Origin: Trachythela sp. YZ-2020
Taxonomy: Eukaryota > Cnidaria > Anthozoa > Malacalcyonacea > Clavulariidae
Direction of reading: 5' to 3'
DNA length: 64,000 bases
Assembly (NCBI GenBank): GCA_016169945.1
Contig: JADLSH010000224.1
Span: forward strand, 62,001 to 126,000
The notes under the pieces were generated by a model that saw only the letters and a program-made list of their open reading frames with translations, ran no database searches and was not told the origin of the DNA. Numbering within the stretch: the stretch's first letter is position 1; each line of letters opens with the position of its first letter. This document shows, piece by piece, positions 54,928 to 64,000 of the stretch. Both the position numbers and the translations under genes were made by a program.

Positions 54928-56815
54928 TACAAAAATATAAAAATAAGCTGAACCACGTAATCAAAGCAGCAAAGAAAATGCATTATGAAGAACAATTAAT
55001 AAAATATAAACATGATGCTAAAATGATTTGGAAAACATTAAATAATATTCTGAACAAAAACAAAGAAAACAAATTTACCAAAGCAGTTTGCTGATAATAC
55101 ATCATCTAGCATTATAGATGATCCAATAAAAATCGCAAACAAATTTAATGACTATTTTGTAAATATAGGACCTAATCTAGCTAAGAAAATTAATAACAAC
55201 AATACAACATTTGATAAATACCTTACAGACAGTATCCCTAACAGCTTATTTCTGGATCCAGTTACAGAACATGAAGTAAGAAATGAAATAGAAAAACTAA
55301 ACACAACTAAAAGTCCTGGATATGATGGTCTTAGTGCAAAAATAATAAAACTTGTGACAAATGAAATCTCTAAACCAATTACACAAATATTTAATCAAAC
55401 ATTTTTAACTGGCAATATTCCCCAATAACTCAAAATTGCGTTAGTAACACCAATTTATAAGTCAAACGAAGATAACAGATTTGAAAACTACAGACCAAGT
55501 TCAGTTATAACTTGTTTTGCAAAAATACTAGAGAAAATTATGTATAAACGTCTCATCAATTTTGTTGAAAAAAATAATATTCTTTCGGAGCACCAGTATG
55601 GGTTTCGTAAGAATAGATCAACTGAACTCGCTATAATTGAGTTTATTGATAAAATAACAAAATCAATAGACAAAGGACAATATACAATTGGTATTTTCCT
55701 TGACTTGTCAAAAGCGTTTGATACTATTAATCATAGTATTCTGCTTAAGAAATTGGAATACTATGGAATTAGAGGTGTTACACTTAAATGGTTTGAGAAC
55801 TACCTTTCCAATAGAAAACAAATTGTAAAATATAATGACACTAAGTCTGAAGCAATGACAATAACTAGTGCTGTCCCTCAAGGGTCGATATTGGGGCCAC
55901 TTTTATTTTTATTATACATAAATGATATCCAAAATTGCAGCACACTAGTTTCCAAAATATTGTTTGCAGATGACACAAATATTTTCCACAGTCATTCTTG
56001 CTTAAAAGAATTAAATTTAATCATGCAAGATGAAATAAATAAAATAGCTGATTGGATTAGCAGCAATAAATTATCACTGAATGCATCTAAAACAAAGTTT
56101 ATTCTATTTAGATCATCAAATAAAAAATTAAACACAATATAACAATTTCTATAAATGGACAACCAATTAAGCAAGTTAAAAATACAACTTTCCTTGGTGT
56201 TATTATTGATGAACACCTAACTTGGAATGATCACATTGATTTAATTGTGAAAAAAGTTATAAAATCTACGGAATAATATCCAAAATTCGACATTTCACAA
56301 ATTTTAATACTCTCAAACTAGTCTATTATGCTTTAGTTTATCCTTATTTAATATATGGAAATCTAATATGGGGAAATACATATAAGAAACGATTACAAAA
56401 ATTAATAAACATCCAAAAGAAAATAATTCGATTAATGATGTTCAAATCGTATTCTGAGCACTCTGAACCACTATTTAATAAATCAAACATTCTGAATATT
56501 ACAAAAATTAATGATTTTCTAACTAGTTTATTCATGTTTCGATATCACTACCTGGAAAATTTACCAAAATACTTTAGCAATTATTATGTAACTAACAACA
56601 AAATACATGAACACAACACAACACAACACAACACAAGGAACGCATCTAAACTTCATAAATCATACTCAAGAACTAATTTTGTCAAACATTCACTTTACAA
56701 TAAAGGTGTGAATATCTGGAATGAGTTAAAGTCTGAATTAAAAAATATAAAATCTTATAACATATTCAAGAAAAAATCAAAAAATTATTTCTTGCTGTTG
56801 CATTCGGAAACATAA
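54928..56815 (+). pseudogene. LINE ORF2, reverse transcriptase half
   Basis: Blocks in order: KSPGYDGLSAKIIK, a stop at about 55426 (IPQ-stop), ENYRPSSVITCFAKILEKIM, HQYGFRKNRSTELAI, GIFLDLSKAFDTINHS (motif A), SAVPQGSILGPLLFLLYIND (motif B), ILFADDTNIFHSH (motif C), LSLNASKTKFILFRS, a shift near 56130, then LGVIIDEHLTWNDHI, LIYGNLIWGNTY and the C-terminal WNELKSELKNIKSYNIFKKK ending at 56815. A few shifts and one stop; a young but broken copy. Confidence 0.85.
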
Positions 56816-57130
56816 ATTATATATATCTCTCATCATCTCTTGTAAATTATATATGTCTTCTAACTTTTCCTAATTTGTATATATCTTTATCATTATTTGA
56901 AATATTGTAAAAATATCTCAAACTCATCTTCTTTTTTTCTATTAATAACATTAAATTACCTTAAGTTCTGATCATCAATGTAATTAATTGTAAATAATTA
57001 ACCTAGGGGTCTTAATCAAAAGCCTTTCGTGGTTTCTAGTAGACCTCTAGCCCTATAATTCTGTAACCTGTATTTTATCTTAAACTATGTATGTATGTAT
57101 GTATGGGCAAACTTTAATAAATAAATAAGT

Positions 57131-58440
57131 TACAGCTATTTTATTATCTAAGAAATAGAAACCGAATCACATGCTTTTACGCTTGGGAGAATATGAGCTT
57201 TTTTGCTTAATTTGATTGGGTTCAGCATTAAAACGGTGACGTTTTCATCAAGCTGTCTGCTGTCCATTGCCCATGCATGTTGGGCTTAATTAGATTTTTC
57301 GTCAGTATTTTAATATAAGAAGTAGATTCTATTTAAATAATTGAACGCACTGTTCCAATAAATTTGTTGTGCTTTGGTAGTAAGTCGGAAAAGCCTAGTA
57401 ATTAATCAGAATGTCAGAGTGGATTATTATCAAATGTCTATGCCAAACTGGCCAACTTTTTGCACCCCTAGAACTGTGCATGGTTAACTTGTTTTATTTT
57501 CGTAGTTTAATGGGGCCGGCCAACTAAAATTTATTAATGGCCTCTTTTGTTGAATAAGTTCAGTCAGTTGCCCTTTTTTAATGCACGTACACTTTGCAGC
57601 CAAAAGTTTAATTCAGATTAATCAGAAACAGCTGCAACACTCTTATGGTCGTTTCATCCTGTTGTCTTTGTTTGCAGGCATTTCAATTTACTTTCGGTCC
57701 ACCTTTTCTTGGATTTTTATATATCCTGGAATTTTTAAAACTGCTAGTTAGTTTAAAGATTTTTTTCAACAAGCAGCGACGAAGCAAGGAAAATTGAAAA
57801 AGTACTGTTGCATATATATACTGCACGCTTATTAGCCATTCAAATTGTGCTTTGTATCCCCCTATATTAAAAATAATATATTTTATTAAAAGATTATAAA
57901 GAAACAAATCAATAATTTACCTCGAATTCCTACTTTATTAACAGTCCATTGTACACTTTTGTCAATTGTATCACTCCTACTGGATCTTACGATCAAGTGC
58001 TGTACATCACGCCATGTTAAGGAGTTCCTAAATAAGTATTCAGCATTTCAAGTATTCGACCGGGCTTTGCATTCACTAGAGTAGCGAGCGAAAACATGAA
58101 CAATATCGTAGTAATATAATAATTTTGGTCCATATGATAGTGTCTGTAATAAAGGGTGTAAAACTAGCTATTTTAAATGACCCAAATGTGATTGTTTTGT
58201 TTTGTAGAGATCACCACATTTGAAGTCTTCTGTAAAAGCATCCTTTTCCCACTGATAATTTTGGCAAATATAGAATTATATAAATTATTCCGAATAAAGA
58301 GTGCATAACTATAATACACAATTTTTAAAACTGTATATTTCTAATCTAAATTTGATTCATCTGCAGCAGTGAATTACAAGATCAGGAGTTATATATGCTC
58401 AAACATTATATTTCAAGCGCATTCTTTAAGTTCTGGAACA
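57131..58440. other. 1.3 kb without recognised features
   Basis: AT-rich. The 57683-57907 frame has no known motif. Nothing else seen. Confidence 0.4.
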
Positions 58441-58449
58441 AATATATAT

Positions 58450-58665
58450 TTGCTCACTTCCCTTGTGGTCGTTTGAGCACTCTGGTCCCAAGACACTCCA
58501 CGCATGTCTGGATGCGCATGTGTAGTACCACATGCGCTTGGTGAGGGCAAGAGTATGGTGTATAAATACGAAGTCACACGCATCTAGACTGCGTTACAAG
58601 CTGCACTGACGAGCCGTTGAACGCCGAAACATGCATGTCTGCAGATTTGACTATATATATATATA
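58450..58665 (+). repeat. Family-D ribozyme repeat, single copy
   Basis: Full unit from GCTCACTTCCCTTGTGGTCG through GAGCACTCTGG, TGTCTGGATGCGCATGTG, GTGTATAAATAC and the ribozyme to a TA run. Confidence 0.75.
58601..58644 (+). ncRNA. Hammerhead ribozyme, family D (plus, stem II mismatch)
   Basis: As the family consensus, but stem II is GCCGT/ACGCC (one C-C mismatch). Core, stem I and stem III intact. Confidence 0.7.
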
Positions 58666-58687
58666 TAGTTTCTTTACTTAAAATTGA

Positions 58688-58730
58688 GTCACAACTCCGA
58701 GTTTCACGCTTAATGCGATCATCAGGCGAC
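58688..58730 (-). ncRNA. Hammerhead ribozyme, family F (minus)
   Basis: Minus: stem I GTCGC/GTGAC (one G-U), core CTGATGA, stem II CGC/GCG, core GAAA, stem III ACT/AGT with CGG loop, cleavage U. Unrelated in stem sequence to families A-E. It follows a TA run like the other ribozyme repeats. Confidence 0.65.
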
Positions 58731-58814
58731 GATGTTTAAGTGCCGGTTGAACTGATTATTGTGTGATGACGTTGGACATCTGTTTGATTACTTGCGTGAT
58801 GGCACAGCGTGCGC

Positions 58815-58881
58815 ACAATACTAGTTCTGCGAGTTTTTATATTATTATTATTAATATAAAAACTCGCAGAGCTAGTATTGT
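58815..58881. repeat. Hairpin with about 30-bp arms
   Basis: ACAATACTAGTTCTGCGAGT mirrored by ACTCGCAGAGCTAGTATTGT around a short TTATT apex. It may be the head-to-head point of the family-F repeat, of which only the minus arm retains a ribozyme. Confidence 0.6.
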
Positions 58882-58931
58882 TCGATGCTGAATTAATATA
58901 AACTAATATGTTTATGACATTCAGTATATAG

Positions 58932-59072
58932 TTCATAATTTCCAGTCTTCAATCCGTCCTGACCGTGTAGCTCAGTTGGTAGAGCGTCGATCTAGTAATT
59001 CGAAGGTCGCGGATTCGAAACCCAGCCGCAGCGGACAGAATTTTCTGCTTACTGCGGTCTGGAAATTATGAA
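58932..59072. repeat. tRNA-derived SINE-like unit framed by inverted repeats
   Basis: A perfect 14-bp inverted repeat TTCATAATTTCCAG (58932-58945) and CTGGAAATTATGAA (59059-59072) encloses a tRNA-like sequence. A second small mirror, CCGCAG/CTGCGG, lies inside the right part. It could be a SINE head captured by a hairpin element, or a tRNA pseudogene in a small TIR element. Confidence 0.55.
58961..59035 (+). tRNA. tRNA-Thr(AGT)-like sequence, probably SINE head or pseudogene
   Basis: Box A TAGCTCAGTTGGTAGAG and box B GGATTCGAAACCC are present. The D arm pairs (GCTC..GAGC). The anticodon stem TCGA/TCGA encloses loop CTAGTAA, giving anticodon AGT. The acceptor stem does not form and the T stem has at least two mismatches, so it is unlikely to be a working tRNA. 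The internal pol III promoter looks usable. Confidence 0.55.
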
Positions 59073-59129
59073 ATACATCACTCGAGAACATTCTCTCCTT
59101 ATCATATTACCGAGTGAACAATAACACAA

Positions 59130-59130
59130 C

Positions 59131-59172
<42 letters not shown>
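59130..59172. repeat. (TA)n microsatellite
   Basis: TA run immediately 5' of a family-D ribozyme unit; another TA run follows the unit at 59340-59364. Confidence 0.9.
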
Positions 59173-59174
<2 letters not shown>

Positions 59175-59345
59175 ACACTTCACGCATGTCTGGATGCGCA
59201 TGTGTCTGAGTATTGTACCACATGCGCTTGGTGAGGGCAAGAGTATGGTGTATAAATACGAAGTCACTCGCATCTAGACTGCGTTACAAGCTGCACTGAC
59301 GAGCCGTTGAACGGCGAAACATGCATGTCTGCAGACTTGACTATA
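59173..59345 (+). repeat. Family-D ribozyme repeat, single copy
   Basis: Starts AAGACACTTCACGCATGTCT directly after a TA run and ends GACTTGACTATATA at the next. Contains GTGTATAAATAC and the ribozyme. Confidence 0.75.
59291..59334 (+). ncRNA. Hammerhead ribozyme, family D (plus)
   Basis: Consensus copy, identical in core and all stems to 25884-25927. Confidence 0.85.
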
Positions 59346-59384
59346 TATATATATATATATATATTCGCTTGCCTCAAAACTTGT

Positions 59385-59425
59385 CTGCAACAGGCTGTTT
59401 CATCTGTAAAAGAATCATCAGGCAG
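59385..59425 (-). ncRNA. Hammerhead ribozyme, family A (minus)
   Basis: Consensus family-A copy: CTGC/GCAG plus bulged ACTTGT/ACAAGT, CTGATGA, short stem II, GAAA, ACA/TGT. Confidence 0.7.
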
Positions 59426-59453
59426 TTTACAAGTATCGAAAAGAAATGACCGC

Positions 59454-60570
59454 TTATATGCTTCCTGCCGGAGCGTGGGGGTGTATGTGGGAGACAATGT
59501 GTGCATGCATGGCTTTGTTTGCGTTGTTTACGCGAAATTTGTTACGATGACGACATCGTGGAATTATTTCAGCTCTTTTGTTAAGTAAACAATTCTTGTT
59601 TTTTTCTTTCAAAATACAAAATTTTTCTTCTAAACATAAATTGCATCGTTTTGATCCTCCCGTATACGAAATAGAATGTTTTAAAATTTGCCAATTAATA
59701 CTGAAATCCTTATTGCTTTCTTTCAATGTCCAAATATATTTCGAAAGTTCCGTTTCATTTGCATGCTTTTTATGCTGAAAAGATTTAGTGTGGTTGGCCA
59801 ATCGCTCTTTGATCGTGTTTGTGTTGCTTAGTGTGACTGTTGCTTTGTATACTATGTCCCTAGTCATGCATTGTTTTTGAAGCGGGCAAATGGTGTTTTC
59901 TCTACAACTGCAATTGGTAGTGTTCCTATCCTGTGTCTTGTTATTCCTAGATATGCGTGCATTGTGTTTAGTGATTACGGACTTGACATTGTTCATGCAG
60001 CTGTAACTTACTTTAACTGTATTTCTGTTAAAAATTTTATGTAGCTTGTGGTGCGGTGGAAAATGTTTGTCAATTAGGCTAAGGAAATTACGTCCTATGT
60101 TTGTGCTAACACTCTTACTAAATGGTGGGTTGAACCAAATGATATTGCGTTGCCTATTCCTGCGTTGTTGTTGCGGTGTGTGCTGAGTGTAGCTAAGTTC
60201 ATGGGTAAAGCTGCTATGCCTAAGTGCGTTCTGATATATGGGTGCAGATTCCTGAAAAGTTTGCTCATCTGATGAAAGAAGTGCAATGCGCTTGTTAATT
60301 GATGCAGGTAGTTGCCTTGTGATGCTCGGTGGGTGATTAGAGTGCATATTTATGTATAGTGGATCGTCATTGGGCTTCCTATAGGGCCTATGTTTTCCAT
60401 TGTTAAGGTCGAAAGTTACGTCTAAAAAGTTTACAATGCGTAAATTTGATTCGGCGGTAATTTCTAGGTCAAACTGCTCGAAAATTTTGTGGAGATCTTT
60501 TCTTGTTTTGTCTGCTAAACGTGCTGATTTACTTTTTATAATAGCCAAACCGTCATCTCTATATAGACAG
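59454..60570 (-). pseudogene. PLE-A minus arm: RT C-terminal part and GIY-YIG
   Basis: A 364-aa open frame. It opens at the RDDG motif (YRDDGLAIIKSKSARLADKT), then NFLDVTFDLNNGKHRPYRKP, the long linker (SIDKHFPP-like LIDKHFPPHHKLHKIFNRNT), NCSCRENTICPLQKQC, and a GIY-YIG region lacking the KNYIGMTATTF segment (deleted near 59812), KRCNLCLEEKFC and the end HIHPHAPAGSI. Missing the first RT motifs, so inactive alone. Confidence 0.85.
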
Positions 60571-60574
60571 ATAT

Positions 60575-62431
60575 CTGAAATTTCAGAAATCTTTGACTAA
60601 CGATCTAAAGAAAATCAATTCGTCTCCCAACATTTTCATTTTTGCAGACAAAACTAGGAATATTTATGAAACCTCGCTCGACACATACAACACGCTCTTA
60701 CATGACAACATCACAAAAACATATAAGCATGGATCCGAGGACACTATAGATGAAATTGATTCAGAACTAAAAATCATTTCGAACAATTTAGGCGACAGAA
60801 TTGAAAAAATGAAAAAACGCGAAGCATTTATATCTTTAAACGATCACAAAGAAAATTTCGAAAACAATCCAAAATGCCGATTATATAATTAATCCCACTA
60901 AAAGCGAATCCGGAAAAATAAGCAAAGTTATTTTGGACAAAATTAATTCCAATTGAATTTAAATCAATGGAGGAATACAAAACAAGTTATTCAGTGGTTT
61001 GGCAATATAAAAGATAAGGACAGACACAGTTTTATTTCGTTTGACATTGTCGATTTCTACCCATCTATTTCTGAAAAACTATTGGACCAAGCTTTATCTT
61101 GGGCTTCAAATTTGGCCACTATACCTGAAAACGATATTTCAATAATAAAACACGCTAGAAAATCTCTCCTTTTCAATACCGGAATTTCATGGATAAAAAA
61201 AGATAGCCATAGTTTGTTTGACGTTAGCATGGGCAGTTTCGACGGCGCGGAAATTTGTGAGTTAGTAGGCCTTTTCATTTTAAACCACCTGAGTAAGAAA
61301 TTTGGCAAAGAAAGCATCGGTCTATATAGAGATGACGGTTTGGCTATTATAAAAAGTAAATCAGCACGTTTAGCAGACAAAACAAGAAAATATCTCCACA
61401 AAATATTCGAGAAGTTTGACCTAAAAATTACCGCCGAATTAAATTTACGCATTGTAAACTTTTTAGACGTAACTTTCGACCTTAACAATGGAAAACATAG
61501 GCCACTATACATAAATATGCACTCTAATCACCCACCGAGCATCACAAGGCAACTACCTGCATCAATTAACAAGCGCATTGCACTTCTTTCATCATATGAG
61601 CAAACTTTTCAGGAATCTGCACCCATATATCAGAACGCACTTAGGCATAGCAGCTTTACCCATGAACTTAGCTACACTCAGCACACACCGCAACAACAAC
61701 GCAGGAATAGGCAACGCAATATCATTTGGTGCAACCCACCATTTGGTAAGAGTGTTAGCACAAACATAGGACCTAATTTCCTTAGCCTAATTGACAAACA
61801 TTTTCCACCGCACCACAAGCTACATAAAATTTTTAACAGAAATACAGTTAAAGTAAGTTACAGCTGCATGAACAATGTCAAGTCAGTAATCACTAAACAC
61901 AATGCACGCATATCTAGGAATAACAAGACACAGGATAGGAACACTACCAATTGCAGTTGTAGAGAAAACACCATTTGCCCGCTTCAAAAACAAAGCATGA
62001 CTAGGGACATAGTATACAAAGCAACAGTCACAGTAAGCAACACAAACACGATCAAAAATTACATTGGCATGACTGCAACCACATTCAAAGAGCGATTGGC
62101 CAACCACACTAAATCTTTTCTGCATAAAAAGCATGCAAATGACACGGAACTTTCGAAATATATTTGGACATTGAAAGAAAGCAATAAGGATTTCAGTATT
62201 TTAAAACATTCTATTTCGTACACGGGAGGATCAAAACGATGCAATTTATGTTTAGAAGAAAAATTTTGTATTTTGAAAGAAAAAAACAAGAATTGTTTAC
62301 TCAACAAAAGAGCTGAAATAATTTCACGGTATCGTCATCGAAATAAATTTCGCGTATACAACGCAAACAAAGCCATGCATGCACACATTGTCTCCCACAT
62401 ACACCCCCACGCTCCGGCAGGAAGTATATAA
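60575..62431 (+). pseudogene. PLE-A plus arm: near-complete RT plus GIY-YIG
   Basis: 60593-60892 gives the N-terminal part (LKKINSSPNIFIFADKTRNI, MKKREAFISLNDHKENFENN). Shifts near 60885 and 60950 follow. Then comes a 492-codon open frame (60953-62431): SFISFDIVDFYPSISEKLLD (motif A), [20 protein letters not shown] (motif B), SIGLYRDDGLAIIKSKSARL (motif C, RDDG), NFLDVTFDLNNGKHRP, the Cys segment NCSCRENTICPLQKQS (last Cys changed to Ser), KNYIGMTATTFKERLANHTK (GIY-YIG), KRCNLCLEEKFC and the C-terminus. Small in-frame deletions after GKHRP and after DFSI. The best-preserved copy in the window. Confidence 0.85.
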
Positions 62432-62458
62432 GCGGTCATTTCTTTCGATACTTGTAAA

Positions 62459-62499
62459 CTGCCTGATGATTCTTTTACAGATGAAACAGCCTGTTGCAG
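62459..62499 (+). ncRNA. Hammerhead ribozyme, family A (plus)
   Basis: Consensus family-A core and stems at the 3' end of the plus arm, followed by TTTTGAGGTAAGCGAAAATC, the common tail. Confidence 0.7.
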
Positions 62500-62615
62500 A
62501 CCAGTTTTGAGGTAAGCGAAAATCTATAATTTACTATGTAATCGAGTATAATTTTTTAAAATTATTTAAAAATTTAAAAAGACTTCTACAGGCAATAAAA
62601 GGTTCTAAAAATTTG

Positions 62616-62653
62616 TCTCAAACGTTTCGCCCGTCAAGGCTTCTTCAGTGAGA
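62616..62653 (-). ncRNA. Hammerhead ribozyme, family E (minus)
   Basis: Minus: stem I TCTCA/TGAGA, CTGAAGA, stem II AGCC-TTGA-CGGGC (GCC paired), GAAA, ACGT, cleavage U. Like family B in the core, but stem I has changed on both sides and still pairs. No PLE coding sequence next to it. Confidence 0.65.
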
Positions 62654-62659
62654 ATGTTT

Positions 62660-63119
62660 AACTAGATCACGTCCGATGGTTATATGTGCTACAAAGCTGA
62701 ACTAAAATTTGAATATTAACTCAAAATTAGAATATGGGCAATTACGAGCTAAAGTTTTGAATGTTATTCACTCTGGAATGCAGGACCATTTGCCAGAATG
62801 ACTTGAATCTCCAAATTTCGGGGGGGCGGCACCCCACGGCTCGTACGCCTATGCTGTTGCATGTTTCTTTCAGTAAAGAACGTCGTTGATATAGTTTTGC
62901 CTGGGTTAATATAGATAATCTCTAATCTCGCGACCAAGACTGTGTCTGCTCAAGGTCTTGATTAAGAGAACAAATATAAAACGAATATAGAGCCATTAAG
63001 CATACCTGCAGCTACATTTTAAACATACATTGTTAAAATGATCAGAAAATATCTTCTATGAAAGACCAACCAGTCTTCTACCATAAGCGGTGTAGTCGAC
63101 AAGTCAACATGTTCCTTCA
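62660..63119. other. No recognised gene
   Basis: AT-rich flank with a short G/C patch near 62821-62835. Nothing recognised. Confidence 0.4.
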
Positions 63120-64000
63120 CCTTCTAAAAGTGACCATGACCACTGACTGATGTGGATGAAGTGTCCAGAATACATGAAGCATGATACAGAGTAGCAATCC
63201 TCCTATTTGGCTGGATAGTGATTGGTTTGTTGGACGTGTTTGTAATTTCCTCTGGAAATTTACATGTACTGGAACCCCAGCGGAGTGTGACGAAACTCGT
63301 TGTTACTAATTCCTTCATTTCATCACACTCTTTCATCTTGTTGTTGGACTCAACAATTGCCGTAGAACAATTACTCATCAGGTGGAGCTCTTGTCGTTGC
63401 CCAAACAACAATTCGTTGATTAGCTCCGATCACAACCTTATGTGACGCTAACCTTGTGTTAATTTCATCATCCTCTTGTTCAAACCATACTCAAAAACAT
63501 ATTGCTTTCTGAAGATAGTTTCTGCCATACATTTTGGCACACTCTACTCTACACTGTTTGGCTATATTGGTCCCTATCATAGCAGGAACCTGTTCAGTAT
63601 AGGGGTATCTGGGCAGGGAAATTTCTACCAGGGCAGGGTAATTTCTGCCAGCACCATCTTCATTGAGAGTGGAAATCAACCTGCTACTTCCATATAACCA
63701 AAAAATGGCACCTCCTTTCCAGCTGCTCCTACTATCTTCATAAGGTTACAAACAAGGTGGATTGGGCATCCACTGAGGTACTGCTTCTAAAATGTGTGGA
63801 ACAAGACCTGACCCAAGTGTCTACCAAGGCAAGGCAAGTTTGACCGTCAAAAAAGCTGCACACTCAATAGTGCCACCAATCAAAGATTTCAATGTTTGTG
63901 ACACTAATGGATCCACTCAATCCTTGGGCCCCGATAAACAACTTACTGCCTCCGACTGGCACGCGACGGTGGCACACCCTCGTTTCCCGATTGTTGAGCT
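63120..64000 (-). pseudogene. Ty3/gypsy-like pol fragment (protease region), decayed
   Basis: On minus, broken frames read VGAAGKEVPFFGYMEV near 63730, PYTEQVPAMIGTNIAKQCRV near 63590, and TSNKPITIQPNRRIATLYHA near 63190. The spacing and wording (G-x-x-G-x-x-x-P-x-x-G-Y, VPxxIGTN, ..ITIQP..) are like the region after the aspartic-protease active site in metazoan gypsy-type retrotransposons. The active-site motif itself was not convincingly seen; an ALVDT-like string near 63815 is a possible relic. Continues beyond the window. Multiple stops; not functional. Confidence 0.5.

Larger units (their letters stand above)
53690..57130 (+). mobile_element. LINE (APE/RT type), long copy
   Basis: From a partial ORF2 start to the tail TTTAATAAATAAATAA (ends about 57128). 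Same family as 30214-33018; where they overlap they are nearly identical. 3' untranslated region 56816-57128. The 5' end is probably truncated, since the ORF is open right up to it. Confidence 0.85.
59365..62525. mobile_element. PLE-A, longest head-to-head copy
   Basis: The minus arm runs from about 60570 down to the ribozyme at 59385-59425; the plus arm from about 60575 up to the ribozyme at 62459-62499. The arms meet tail-out, so a ribozyme faces outward at each end. The minus arm begins mid-RT (YRDDG region), the plus arm near the N-terminus. Confidence 0.85.

Noticed and set aside
57683..57907. 74-aa minus ORF
   Set aside because: No recognisable domain, AT-driven composition; not distinguishable from chance.
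1..64000. CRISPR arrays, bacterial operons, riboswitches, prophage
   Set aside because: No regularly spaced identical repeats with unique spacers, no bacterial gene organisation; splice sites and retroelements show animal DNA.

Overview
This is repeat-rich, AT-rich animal DNA. Its content fits an invertebrate, most likely a cnidarian (inference): stand-alone P2X7-ballast genes, Penelope-like retroelements (PLEs) carrying hammerhead ribozymes, an Ngaro-like tyrosine-recombinase retrotransposon, MULE, pogo and Tc1 DNA transposons, and introns with GT..AG borders. There are no operons or bacterial signals. Almost all recognisable coding sequence belongs to mobile elements, mostly broken. The only clear host-gene piece is one exon of a proprotein-convertase P domain (46629-46945, minus).

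Layout. 1-3.7 kb: a large fold-back repeat interrupted by another insertion. 3.75-6.02 kb: a Tc1/mariner-type element with TA duplications, a paired-type HTH exon and antisense small ORFs. 6.4-7.4 kb: a decayed PLE. 8.11-9.90 kb: a TTAA-flanked inverted-repeat element whose only good gene is an intact 193-aa P2X7 C-terminal (ballast) domain protein. 10.5-13.4 kb: a pogo-type transposon with a PHD-like C-terminus. 13.1-24.0 kb: a 5.43-kb unit duplicated in tandem, containing a PLE fragment (family A), a head-to-head PLE (family B), a MITE, and a TIR element with a spliced SAM-domain gene. 25-29 kb: further PLE-A pieces and ribozyme repeats. 29.2-33.7 kb: a MULE transposase gene split by a LINE. 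34.6-36.2 kb: a GC-rich minisatellite attached to a TIR-element end. 36.5-43.1 kb: PLE-A copies, a retrozyme-like ribozyme dimer, and unannotated DNA. 44-47 kb: a LINE fragment and the P-domain exon. 47.8-52.1 kb: an SGNH hydrolase followed by gag, a deleted RT, RNase H and a tyrosine recombinase. 52.5 kb: a palindromic MITE. 53.7-57.1 kb: a long LINE copy. 58.4-62.7 kb: ribozyme repeats, a tRNA-like SINE head and a head-to-head PLE-A. 63.1-64.0 kb: a decayed Ty3/gypsy-like fragment.

Two themes stand out. First, at least six sequence-distinct hammerhead ribozyme families can be folded by hand. Their stems differ in sequence but keep pairing, and they mark the ends of PLEs and of small non-coding repeats. 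Second, several DNA transposons carry protein domains not expected of a transposase: a P2X7 ballast domain, a SAM domain and a SAM-like peptide. All coordinates and splice sites come from reading the sequence. No database search was possible.
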